Source: an uncultured Nitrospira sp. (GTDB lineage Bacteria > Nitrospirota > Nitrospiria > Nitrospirales > Nitrospiraceae). Taken from it: DNA of 32,300 nt. Shown here one piece after another: positions 1 through 7,644 of this stretch. The DNA is taken from contig CABVRS010000021.1 in NCBI GenBank assembly GCA_902500745.1, positions 1-32,300 of the forward strand, read 5' to 3'. How positions within the stretch are numbered: the first letter of the stretch is position 1; the number at the start of each line of letters is the position of its first letter. The notes under the pieces are model-generated. The model ran no database searches. It had not been told where the DNA came from and worked only from the letters and a program-made list of their open reading frames with translations. The position numbers were made by a program, and so were the translations under genes.

Positions 1-161
1 GCAACACCGGCCTGAGCTAGACGTTCCCCACACCGAGCCATTGTCTCACCCCATTCCGGGGAATCTGGAGAGACGGTATCCGCTAGGTCGGCAATACTCA
101 ATCGCTCGCCCGGGTTCTTCCGTGACAGCTCGTCGTGCTGAAAATTATTTTCGATCGGCAT
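1..161 (-). CDS. partial hypothetical ORF running off the window edge
   Basis: Reading the minus strand from an ATG at 161-159, the frame stays open for 53 codons to the window edge. It begins MPIENNFQHDELSRKN and continues with a hydrophilic, acidic, helix-like sequence that includes SIADLADTVSPDSPEWG. A stop codon lies just upstream in the same frame, so this ATG is the first possible start. No good ribosome binding site precedes it. I do not recognise the family. The composition looks coding, but only a fragment is visible, so it could be a chance open frame. Confidence 0.4.
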   Translation of the reverse strand, partial: MPIENNFQHDELSRKNPGERLSIADLADTVSPDSPEWGETMARCGERLAQAGV

Positions 162-260
162 AGAGGATTACATATCCGAAATCGGTTCGAGGCTGCAAGA
201 ACACCACTGAGACTATTATGAAAGGCGAACCGGGCAGGATTCTTGATCGGTGCCTGGCTA

Positions 261-674
261 CTATTCAACGCGGCTCTTCGGCATGATAGCGGTCGCCGTA
301 CAAATCTTATTTTCTTCGTCGATTCGGCGGTCAACGATCTTCACGTCTTGCAAGTATTCCTGAACGATTTCCTCGCGCGTCAGTTCGATATCCTGCTCGC
401 TCTCACGCCCCGACCGTTCACGGACACGGTCGACCATGTGTTCCTTGACCAACACGCGGATCTGCTTAGCGAGATCAGTGCGAGCGGACAGCTCAGACAC
501 GCGCTGGCACACCGCCTTACCTTTGGCTAAGTCGCCCTGCCCCTTGCCGATCCAATACTGATCTGAAGAATAGATGCCGCTGTCGGACGTCGCTGCTTGC
601 AGAGTACTAAGGCCCCATCCATAGTTGAGCCAGAGCCCGGCGACGATGATGACAACCCCGGCCTTGTTCCTCAC
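261..674 (-). CDS. exported LPP20-like small protein
   Basis: A 137-residue protein with an N-terminal signal sequence or membrane anchor (hydrophobic residues about 5-27, after MRNKAG). The mature part carries the motif YWIGKGQGDLAKGKAVCQRV followed by a charged helical stretch (SARTDLAKQIRVLVKEHMVD). This arrangement resembles LPP20/FlgT-type periplasmic domains, in which a chain of alanine-rich helices follows a W-x-G-x-G strand. There is no lipobox cysteine, so it is probably secreted or membrane-anchored rather than lipidated. The start is GTG at 674, overlapping the stop of the upstream gene as GTGA, so the two are translationally coupled. Exact function is unknown; the family assignment is by pattern only. 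Confidence 0.72.
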   Translation of the reverse strand: MRNKAGVVIIVAGLWLNYGWGLSTLQAATSDSGIYSSDQYWIGKGQGDLAKGKAVCQRVSELSARTDLAKQIRVLVKEHMVDRVRERSGRESEQDIELTREEIVQEYLQDVKIVDRRIDEENKICTATAIMPKSRVE

Positions 675-1594
675 CGTCGTTCCTCTCCCCTCGGATGACC
701 GAACTGAGACGGCCTTGCCGGAGCACGATGGATCATTTCATTGAGTGTGCGCGGAACACCTGACGAACCGGGCGGTGGAACTATCTCATGCTTTGGCATT
801 TGGGGCGGCCGGCTTCCGGGTGCAGGAGGCTGCTTGGCGCCCAGAGGCTGCCGATTGGCGATAAATTGCTGCGCAATGGCAACGTGCGGATTGGCTGGGT
901 ACAGACCGCTGGCACTGTTCAGCAGACCCTGAGGAACACCGATCGGGGAGACGAGGACCCAGTTTGTCCACGCTTGCGAGACCATCGTATTCGACTGGAC
1001 ACGATTGAGAATCTCTTTCCGCTTTTGAGCCGCCTGCTGGACTTGCTCCGGAGTGGCCGCATGCCCCAGTGTCTGATTGACAGCATTCAACTCCTCTTGA
1101 AGTTGTTCATTCTCTTTTTTGAGCGAGGTTAACTGTACCCGGGCATCTTCGTTTTCACGAAGTGCCGTGATCGCCTTTGCCACTTCGTCCGTGTCCATCT
1201 GCGCAAGAAGGTCCACACGCACAACCACGACGTCACCATCCAACGTCGTGGCAACCTGTTGATTGAGGACGACCACCAACCCCGCGGTATAGGTACGGAT
1301 TTCGTCCCTTGTCACATCCATATCGTGGACCACCGTGACGCTCTCCAAGTAGGTGGCCACTTGCTCGAGCGCGTTCCGTTTGGCGAACTCAGTGGCCAGT
1401 CTGATCGCATCTTCACGGGTATCGCGGTCTCCCATTCGATGTTCGCCCTGTGCATTGACGACCCGGATATCGGCCAACGCCAGGGATGCAGCCGAGAAGG
1501 TCGCCGCGAGGGCAAGGCAGAACGCAAGCGAGTGCACAAGATTCCGCGGCAAGCGGTTCGGGTAGAAAGGGAGTTGAGATATTCGACCGAACAT
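671..1594 (-). CDS. exported FlgT-N-like / coiled-coil hypothetical protein
   Basis: A 307-residue exported protein. A signal peptide occupies about residues 1-41 (hydrophobic core LAFCLALAATFSAASLALA). Residues about 42-140 form an alpha/beta domain with the pattern EDAIRLATEFAKRNALEQVA, then VTRDEIRTYTAGLVVV and a paired strand VVVVRVDLLAQM; this resembles the N-terminal domain of FlgT and LPP20-type proteins. Residues about 140-200 are heptad-rich and probably a coiled coil. The C-terminal third is proline-rich and low in complexity. A purine-rich site (GGGGAGG) lies immediately upstream of the ATG at 1594. It is the first gene of a two-gene unit with the LPP20-like gene downstream, which suggests a shared envelope role. 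No flagellar gene is nearby, so a flagellar function is not implied. Confidence 0.75.
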   Translation of the reverse strand: MFGRISQLPFYPNRLPRNLVHSLAFCLALAATFSAASLALADIRVVNAQGEHRMGDRDTREDAIRLATEFAKRNALEQVATYLESVTVVHDMDVTRDEIRTYTAGLVVVLNQQVATTLDGDVVVVRVDLLAQMDTDEVAKAITALRENEDARVQLTSLKKENEQLQEELNAVNQTLGHAATPEQVQQAAQKRKEILNRVQSNTMVSQAWTNWVLVSPIGVPQGLLNSASGLYPANPHVAIAQQFIANRQPLGAKQPPAPGSRPPQMPKHEIVPPPGSSGVPRTLNEMIHRAPARPSQFGHPRGEERR

Positions 1595-1783
1595 GACCTC
1601 CCCTTCCTTCTTTACGAGAGGAACTCGGTCACAAGCAGTAGAAACGATCGTCTATTTAGCTTAACACCAAGAACGTGGCCTGGCCAGCGTTCAGCTAAAG
1701 CGTTGCCCCACCTTGCCTTCCAGAAAATTTGCATGTTAGGGTACGAGTTCACTTACTTGGAAACACGAGGATTATTTTTTGTT

Positions 1784-2806
1784 ATGGTACCTCCCCTTCG
1801 GTGTTCTCCTGTGATCGTTCTCGGATTACTGGCCCTTTTGCTTGCAATCTGGAGCCCCGCCCGAATTCATGCGGCCCCCTCAGCCGGCAAGGAGACTCCC
1901 CCTTCTGTCTCTCAGGCCGAACATGTCGTGCTGTTCGTCCTGGAAGGATTCAGCCAGGAATCACTCAAGGGCGGCCCCATGCCGGCCCTGAGCAAGCTTA
2001 TCAAGGAAGGTTCGGGCACCTGGACTGCCAGCGGGGTCGAACCTGCCCTGCGATTGCCCATGATGGCCTCACTGATTACCGGGATGCCTGTAGAAAAACA
2101 TGGGATCACCTGGAACTCGTTTGAATTCAGCCGAGGCTACCCGCGCCCACCCAGTCTCTTCGATTACCTGGATTTGAGCGGAGGCCGAGATAGCGCCATC
2201 TTTTTTATGGATGAGTCCCTCTATCAGCTGGCCAAACCGACTCCATACACCGACTATCAACTCTGCGGAGCGTTGCGGCCCGAGTGCGGCCCTCAAAAAC
2301 TCGTCGCCTACATCCAGCAGTATTTCCAGAAAGCCGCCAGTGGGCATGGCTACGGCCACGCGGTGCTCTCATTGCCCCATTTGTTGGTGGTTCATCTACC
2401 AGAGGCCGGCCGGGCTGGTGTGACGCACGGCTGGAATTCAAAGGAGTATCGCGAGGCCCTACAAACCGTCGACGCCTCGATGCAATCCGTTCTGGATCTA
2501 TTCAAATTCCACAAGCTCTTAGACCGTACGGCTGTCCTCGTCACGGCTCTCAGCGGAAAGGGAATCGACCCCGGCACCGAGGTCTCAACGATCACGACAC
2601 CGGTCGTTCCCTGGATTGTATCGGGTCCTGGGATCAAGCGCGGTCATATCATTCGACAGCCGGTGTCCATCATCGATACCGGCGCCACGGTGATGCGAAT
2701 CCTCAAGCTTGAGACCCACACCGAATGGGACAGCAAAGTCGCGGAAGAAATCTTTCACCCCACAGCGGCGGCGAAGCGCCCTGCACCACGCGCGAAGAAA
2801 CGTTAA
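1784..2806 (+). CDS. alkaline-phosphatase-superfamily protein, probably catalytically dead
   Basis: A 340-residue exported protein (signal peptide about residues 1-31, ending IHAAPS). The fold pattern is that of type I phosphodiesterase/sulfatase proteins: HVVLFVLEGF (46-55), PMMASLITGMPVEKHGI (92-108), a GWNSKEYREAL segment (216-226), TAVLVTALSGKGI (249-261) and VPWIVSGPGIKRG (275-287). The residues that normally bind metal are replaced: the first Asp is Glu54, the usual nucleophile Thr/Ser falls on Arg90, the D-x-x-x-H ligand pair is lost near 209-213, and the usual SDHG is ALSGKG at 255-260. I chose the ATG at 1784 because it gives a clean signal peptide; the frame is open further upstream but that part opposes another gene. 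Only six bases separate it from the next gene, so it probably heads the operon with the HEAT-repeat genes. Confidence 0.8.
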   Translation: MVPPLRCSPVIVLGLLALLLAIWSPARIHAAPSAGKETPPSVSQAEHVVLFVLEGFSQESLKGGPMPALSKLIKEGSGTWTASGVEPALRLPMMASLITGMPVEKHGITWNSFEFSRGYPRPPSLFDYLDLSGGRDSAIFFMDESLYQLAKPTPYTDYQLCGALRPECGPQKLVAYIQQYFQKAASGHGYGHAVLSLPHLLVVHLPEAGRAGVTHGWNSKEYREALQTVDASMQSVLDLFKFHKLLDRTAVLVTALSGKGIDPGTEVSTITTPVVPWIVSGPGIKRGHIIRQPVSIIDTGATVMRILKLETHTEWDSKVAEEIFHPTAAAKRPAPRAKKR

Positions 2807-2812
2807 CACTTC

Positions 2813-3277
2813 ATGCAGGCCGACACGATGATACGATACCGATTTCTGGTATTTGAGTGGGTACTGACCGCCCTGCTGACGATCGCTGCGACTCCATGGA
2901 GCTTCGCGGGGGAGCCACCGGCTCATCTTAAAGAATACGCTATTACCATTGATGCCACAAAGTTAGTGCCGACCTCATGGTGGCAAGTGCCGGGGATTAC
3001 CCCTTCAATCTGGAACTCCGACCCCGAGTCGCTTGATGCACCTAAAACATCGGAGCTTCGCGAATTGCCGTTGCGGCCGGGTAAGTACAAGTTCATCAGT
3101 TTCACCTTCGACTTTCCCTTTACGGTCACTCTGAACGGCATGCTCGATTTTGCAACATCATTGGACCAATGCGTCGGTGGCCGTGGGACCCGGACCCTCG
3201 TGGTCTTGTGCAAACGGATGTACCCTCACGGTGGACAGCGTGACCCTTATTATGAGCAGCAACCACACGATGGCTGA
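2813..3277 (+). CDS. small secreted protein of unknown function
   Basis: A 154-residue protein with a signal peptide (hydrophobic core VLTALLTIAATPWSFAGE, cleavage near residue 33). The mature part looks beta-rich, with the pattern LPLRPGKYKFISFTFDF followed by VTLNGMLDF and a segment with Cys before GGRGTRTLVVLC, suggesting a disulfide. I do not recognise a family. A second in-frame ATG at 2828 (MIRYRFLVF) gives a more ordinary signal peptide and may be the true start; neither has a clear ribosome binding site. It starts six bases after the upstream gene and its stop overlaps the start of the first HEAT gene as ATGGCTGA, so it is translationally coupled in the middle of the cluster. Confidence 0.65.
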   Translation: MQADTMIRYRFLVFEWVLTALLTIAATPWSFAGEPPAHLKEYAITIDATKLVPTSWWQVPGITPSIWNSDPESLDAPKTSELRELPLRPGKYKFISFTFDFPFTVTLNGMLDFATSLDQCVGGRGTRTLVVLCKRMYPHGGQRDPYYEQQPHDG

Positions 3278-4625
3278 CACACTCGAAGATCTTCTAGACG
3301 CCCTTGAAGACGTGGACGATGCCACCCGCGAAGAAGCCGCGAAGACGCTGGCGGATCTGGGGGATCCTTCGACGTTGGAGGCACTGATCGGCGCATGCAG
3401 TGATGAGTTCTGGTCTGTCCGCGCTCATGCCGGCTGTGGAGTTTCAAAAATCGGTGGACCGAGAGCGCTCGAGGCCCTGATCGGTCTGTTCAACGATCCC
3501 ATCATGGAAGTTCGAGACCAAGCAGTCGACGCAACGGCACGAATGGGCTCAAGTGTGCTTGAGGGATTGATTGCAAATCTGAAAGACGAGCGGTGGCGCG
3601 TACGTGAACACACCGCTAAAACCGCCGGGAAACTCAAGGATTCACGATCGGTCGATGCATTAATCCTCGCGTGTCGGGATCGTGACGGCGCAGTCAAGAG
3701 TGCCGCTGCAGAAGCACTGGGGAAAATTGCGGATCCGAAGGCCGTTCCGACCTTAGTGAAGCTGTTCCGAGACTCCTCCAAGATTGTGCGCGAAACGGCG
3801 GGGACCGCGCTGGTGTACATCGGACAACCTTCCGTCGATCCGTTGATCGAAAGTCTGAAAGACAAAGACTTCGTGGTTCGATGCCACGCCGCCCGTGCGC
3901 TGGGTGGCATGACGACGGACTATCAAATCGGCAGGACCTGGGTTCGAGACGCAAAGGTGGTGGACGCACTGATTGCCGCGCTGAAAGATTCGGATCGAGC
4001 GGTTCGCGAAGATGCTACCATCGCGCTCGGCATGATCGGTGACTCCCGCGCCATTGACGCGTTGGTCGAAGCAATGAAAGACGGAGCCGTGAAGCGACAT
4101 GCCATTGCCTCCCTCGGCATGATCGGTGATTCACGCGCACTTCCGGCCGTGTTGAATGCGTTGAAGGGGAAAGGGATCAAGCAAGAAGGTTCACCGACGC
4201 CCGGATGCATCGTCAGCGAAGATGCGTTCATCAAGGAAGCGGCAGCGACCGCCCTCGGACAATTTCGCGACCCTCGTGTCATTCCGGATTTGATCATGCT
4301 ACTGAAGGACGGCGTGTTACGTGAAAAGGCGGCGGCCGCACTGACGGTAATCGGCGATGCCGCCATCGAACCGCTCATTGCCTTTCTCTATGACCCCAAG
4401 GCTTCTGAGGTTGAGGCGGAGAAGGAACGCGTCCTGTCGTACGCCTCAGTTCGCCTGACGGCCAAAGATGCCCTCAAGCAGATCGCGCTCGAAACCTTGG
4501 AGACGCTTGGATGGACTCCATCCGATGAGGAAGTAGAAATCAGCTCAAGCCATGCCGACAATCTGCGAGTGGATCGGCCATTGGGGAACACCGGGCGATT
4601 TGGGCCATCCGGTGACACGGCATAA
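3270..4625 (+). CDS. HEAT-repeat protein 1 of 5
   Basis: A 451-residue soluble alpha-solenoid of about twelve HEAT (PBS-lyase-type) repeats, each around 31 residues with the pattern PxAVxxLIxxLKDxxxxVR followed by a helix xxAxxALGxIGD. No signal peptide is present, so it is predicted cytoplasmic. A repeat near residues 295-330 is interrupted by a loop carrying Cys313 (SPTPGCIVSEDAF). Another insertion with WVRD lies around residue 220. The C-terminal cap ends LETLGWTP, a motif shared with its neighbours, followed by a polar tail. I chose the ATG at 3270 because it overlaps the upstream stop as ATGGCTGA and gives MADTLEDLL, like the starts of the paralogues; 3252 is an in-frame alternative. 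Such repeats normally bind other proteins; the partner is unknown. Confidence 0.88.
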   Translation: MADTLEDLLDALEDVDDATREEAAKTLADLGDPSTLEALIGACSDEFWSVRAHAGCGVSKIGGPRALEALIGLFNDPIMEVRDQAVDATARMGSSVLEGLIANLKDERWRVREHTAKTAGKLKDSRSVDALILACRDRDGAVKSAAAEALGKIADPKAVPTLVKLFRDSSKIVRETAGTALVYIGQPSVDPLIESLKDKDFVVRCHAARALGGMTTDYQIGRTWVRDAKVVDALIAALKDSDRAVREDATIALGMIGDSRAIDALVEAMKDGAVKRHAIASLGMIGDSRALPAVLNALKGKGIKQEGSPTPGCIVSEDAFIKEAAATALGQFRDPRVIPDLIMLLKDGVLREKAAAALTVIGDAAIEPLIAFLYDPKASEVEAEKERVLSYASVRLTAKDALKQIALETLETLGWTPSDEEVEISSSHADNLRVDRPLGNTGRFGPSGDTA

Positions 4626-4653
4626 TTGAGCCACATCGAGGGTCGCTATTACC

Positions 4654-5751
4654 ATGACCGATTCGGTATCGGAACAGATCGCTGCACTCCGAGACGACGA
4701 CTGGGCTATCCGCGAAGAAGCTGCCAATTTGCTCGGCACCTTCAAGGATCCTCGCGCTGTGACTCCCTTGATCGCCCTTCTGCGAGATCCTGACCGTTCT
4801 GTTCGTGAGGCGGCGACTGCAGCCTTACGCGTCATCGGAGCCCCGTCGGTCGAGGCCTTGGGAGTCTGTCTCGAGCAACCCGACCTTTCAGTCCAGGAAG
4901 CCGCCTCCGCAATTCTGTCTTCCATTGCGGACGAACGGGTGCTCACGTCCCTGATCACGGCTCTCAGCAGCAGTGATTGGATCGTCCGGATGCATGCAGC
5001 CAAGGCCTTGGGTTTAGTGCGACATACCGATGCTATCGCGCCGCTTATTCCCCTGCTCCAAGACAAGGTTAAAGCGGTACGGGAGGAAGCCGCTACGGTA
5101 TTGGCAGCAATCGGCGACGCAGCGATTCCATCGTTAGTGAACGCCTTGCGGCATGGCGATTGGCTCGTTCGTCTACACGCCGTGGAATCCTTGGGCAAGA
5201 CCAGATCGCCACAGGCCGTGAAGCCACTGCTTGCGGTCTTGTTCAACGATCAAGATTCGGCGGTTCGCGAAGATGCGGTACGGGCCCTAGGCGAGATCGG
5301 TGATTCTCAGGCTGTTGAATATTTATTCACGGCCATGCGTGAACCTGGCTTGCGAACTGTGGTAGTCGAAGCGCTCGGCAAAATCGGCGACAATCGTGCG
5401 GTTCCTGTGCTGATCAAACTCCTGACTGGAACCGCCCTCCCGGAAGTGACGAAGACGGTGGGTGGCTGCGGGGACCAGTGGACTGAAGACCTCATCACTC
5501 AAGGTGCCGCCGTGCGTGCCCTGGGTGAGATCGGTGACGATCAGGCAATTCCCGCGCTTATTGCAGCATTAGAACCAACGCCGACGAGAGCGGAGGCAGC
5601 ATCGGCATTGACTAAGTTTGGCTCCAAGGTCATTCCATTTCTGATACCACTCTTGAGCCATTCACAAGACGAGAACCTTCATTTCCATGTTCGTGAAACG
5701 TTGACGCGAGCCGGCTGGAGACCGCGACGTATGTCGGCCTTTCATCCTTAA
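4654..5751 (+). CDS. HEAT-repeat protein 2 of 5
   Basis: A 365-residue cytoplasmic alpha-solenoid of about eleven HEAT repeats, starting MTDSVSEQIAALRDDDW. The helices carry the usual consensus (for example VREDAVRALGEIGD). As in the preceding gene, a late repeat contains an insertion with a cysteine, Cys272 in TVGGCGDQWTEDL, at the equivalent place before the second helix. The C-terminal cap reads LTRAGWRPRR, matching the GWxP end seen in paralogues 1 and 4. It begins 28 bases after the previous gene with GAGGG about 12 bases before the ATG. The similarity of inserts suggests that proteins 1 and 2 arose by duplication and keep a common binding site. No enzymatic motif is visible. Confidence 0.88.
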   Translation: MTDSVSEQIAALRDDDWAIREEAANLLGTFKDPRAVTPLIALLRDPDRSVREAATAALRVIGAPSVEALGVCLEQPDLSVQEAASAILSSIADERVLTSLITALSSSDWIVRMHAAKALGLVRHTDAIAPLIPLLQDKVKAVREEAATVLAAIGDAAIPSLVNALRHGDWLVRLHAVESLGKTRSPQAVKPLLAVLFNDQDSAVREDAVRALGEIGDSQAVEYLFTAMREPGLRTVVVEALGKIGDNRAVPVLIKLLTGTALPEVTKTVGGCGDQWTEDLITQGAAVRALGEIGDDQAIPALIAALEPTPTRAEAASALTKFGSKVIPFLIPLLSHSQDENLHFHVRETLTRAGWRPRRMSAFHP

Positions 5752-5756
5752 ATGCC

Positions 5757-6857
5757 ATGTCGAACGAAACGATTGAGACACTCGTCTCGGAACTGACTCA
5801 TGAAGAGGATTGGCGACGCATGCGCGCAACGGCCGCCTGTGTCTCAGGCGGACCTCGCTCCGTCCAAGCGCTTATTGAGGCGCTGCGGACTGGCTCCCCC
5901 GAGTTGAAGAAAGAAGCCGCAGCGATGTTGGCTCGAATCAAAGACCCACAAGCCGGCGTGGCCCTGGTCGAACTGCTTGTACATGATGAGGAAGTTGTCC
6001 GAGGTGCGGGGGCAGCGGCCCTTGAGCAGATGGCAGGGGTGCTCGATACAGATACCGCCCGCGCATTAGTTGCCTTGCTCCCTACAACTCTGGATGCCAC
6101 ACAAAAGCAGATCCTGACCCATTTGATCGGAGCCATCCCAACCGCCGTTCTTCCGCTATGTGATCTATTGAAACATCCCGACCAGGATGCACAAGTTGCC
6201 GCAGCGTTGATGTTGGATCAATTACTGGATCCACGCTCTGTCGATGCATTTATTGACGCGATGGGGCAGCCGGCTGTTCGAGACATCGCTGTCGGTACCT
6301 TGAAGAAACTAACCGCGATCCGTGAGCGGATCGATGCAACATTCAACGCGTTACGGGAGGTCGAAGAGGCCAGCGAACGTGAGGAAGCACGCATGGCGAC
6401 GGTGATTGATCTGTTGGGGATCGGACGGCCAAGCGTGGAAATCCTGATCGAATACCTTGAAGACGATGACTGGCTTGTCCGTGAGGCAGCCGCGGACTTA
6501 CTAGGAAAAATCGGAGATGTGCGGGCCGTCGAACCACTCATGATGCGGTTGGAGCAGGACAAAGATACCGGCGTCAAGGAGTTGGCCATCAAGGCACTGG
6601 GCTTGATCGGCGATGCGCGCCCGACTCGTCTTTATCTTGAGGCCATCCCCATCCGCCCCTTGCGCGTATATGCCATGGAAGCCTTGGCGAAGATCAAGGA
6701 CGTGGGAAGTTTACGTCCGCATAAAGAACTGTTTGATCGGCTCAAGACCGATCGTGATGGCTTAGTGGCGTACAACGCCGGCCTGATCGCCGATAAGCTC
6801 GATGCCATCACGGCTATGGAAACTCCAACTCACGTAGAGGACACCGCGCATGACTGA
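5757..6857 (+). CDS. HEAT-repeat protein 3 of 5 (divergent)
   Basis: A 366-residue protein starting MSNETIETLVSELTHEEDW. The N-terminal half has poorly conserved HEAT repeats. The middle holds a charged helix (about residues 185-210, rich in Glu and Arg: NALREVEEASEREEARM), which may form a coiled coil. Well-conserved repeats follow (VREAAADLLGKIGD). Unlike the other members it lacks a GWxP C-terminal cap and ends in an acidic tail (HVEDTAHD). It starts five bases after the previous stop, and its own stop overlaps the next start as ATGACTGA. It is the most diverged paralogue, so it may act as a linker or regulator within a complex; this is inference. Confidence 0.85.
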   Translation: MSNETIETLVSELTHEEDWRRMRATAACVSGGPRSVQALIEALRTGSPELKKEAAAMLARIKDPQAGVALVELLVHDEEVVRGAGAAALEQMAGVLDTDTARALVALLPTTLDATQKQILTHLIGAIPTAVLPLCDLLKHPDQDAQVAAALMLDQLLDPRSVDAFIDAMGQPAVRDIAVGTLKKLTAIRERIDATFNALREVEEASEREEARMATVIDLLGIGRPSVEILIEYLEDDDWLVREAAADLLGKIGDVRAVEPLMMRLEQDKDTGVKELAIKALGLIGDARPTRLYLEAIPIRPLRVYAMEALAKIKDVGSLRPHKELFDRLKTDRDGLVAYNAGLIADKLDAITAMETPTHVEDTAHD

Positions 6858-7620
6858 ACAGCAGGGAGCATCTGGTCGAATTGAGCAACTGATACAGGCA
6901 TTGCATGATGACAATGAAGCCCTGCGCGACCATGCCATCGCGAGCCTCGGCCAGACCGGCCCGGAAGCGCTTCCTCGATTGATCAACTTGATGGCCGATG
7001 AAGATGCGGTCATTCGAGAAGCCGCAACCAGCGCAGTGGTCCGGATGGGTCCATCGGTCGTGGAACCGATGATCGATGCATTGCAGGACGACTCATGGGC
7101 GATTCGAGAGCAGGCGGCCTCGGCACTCGGAAAATTACGCGACACGCGGGCCGTGAAGCCGCTGGTCGAAGCCATCAAAGACCGAGACGGTGCGGTCCGC
7201 ACGGCGGCGGTATGGGCGCTTGAACGGATCGGCGATCCGCAAGCGGTGCCAGGACTTATCGACGCGCTCATGGACAGCACCCTGCGCGAAGATGCGGCCC
7301 GAGTCCTGAAAAAGATCGGCGACGTGCGGGCGGTCGAAGCATTAATCGATGGGCTTCTGGGTGCCAATTGGATGGTTCGCCGTCATGCGGCGGAGGCGTT
7401 GGGGAAAATAGGCGATCTCAGGGGGATCACACCATTGATCGATTCACTGAAGGATGAGGATTGGTTGGTCCGACGAAATGCCGCAGAATCGCTCGCGCGA
7501 CTCGGTGCCAAAGACGCCATTCAACCCTTGCTGGCGTTACGAGAAGACGAGAATACCATGGTGCAGGAAACGGTCGACGCCGTGTTGGTCAGTCTCGGCT
7601 GGAAACCCGAATCGCAATAA
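6850..7620 (+). CDS. HEAT-repeat protein 4 of 5
   Basis: A 256-residue protein built almost entirely of eight regular HEAT repeats, the cleanest consensus of the five (for example DSWAIREQAASALGKLRD). It starts MTEQQGASGRIEQLIQAL and ends VLVSLGWKPESQ, with the shared GWxP cap. No insertion and no cysteine-bearing loop are present. The start codon overlaps the stop of the preceding gene by eight bases (ATGACTGA), and AGAGGA lies upstream as a ribosome binding site inside the previous gene. It is predicted cytoplasmic. It is most simply a small protein-binding scaffold; no partner can be named from sequence. Confidence 0.88.
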   Translation: MTEQQGASGRIEQLIQALHDDNEALRDHAIASLGQTGPEALPRLINLMADEDAVIREAATSAVVRMGPSVVEPMIDALQDDSWAIREQAASALGKLRDTRAVKPLVEAIKDRDGAVRTAAVWALERIGDPQAVPGLIDALMDSTLREDAARVLKKIGDVRAVEALIDGLLGANWMVRRHAAEALGKIGDLRGITPLIDSLKDEDWLVRRNAAESLARLGAKDAIQPLLALREDENTMVQETVDAVLVSLGWKPESQ

Positions 7621-7644
7621 CTTATTTTAAAGAGGATGACTATC

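Noticed and set aside
98..334. Minus-strand ORF of 78 codons
   Set aside because: It overlaps the LPP20-like gene end and the partial ORF, has basic, low-complexity sequence and no ribosome binding site.
1259..1783. N-terminal extension of the phosphatase-like gene by 175 codons
   Set aside because: This part lies opposite the FlgT-like gene and reads like a shadow frame; a good signal peptide starts at 1784.
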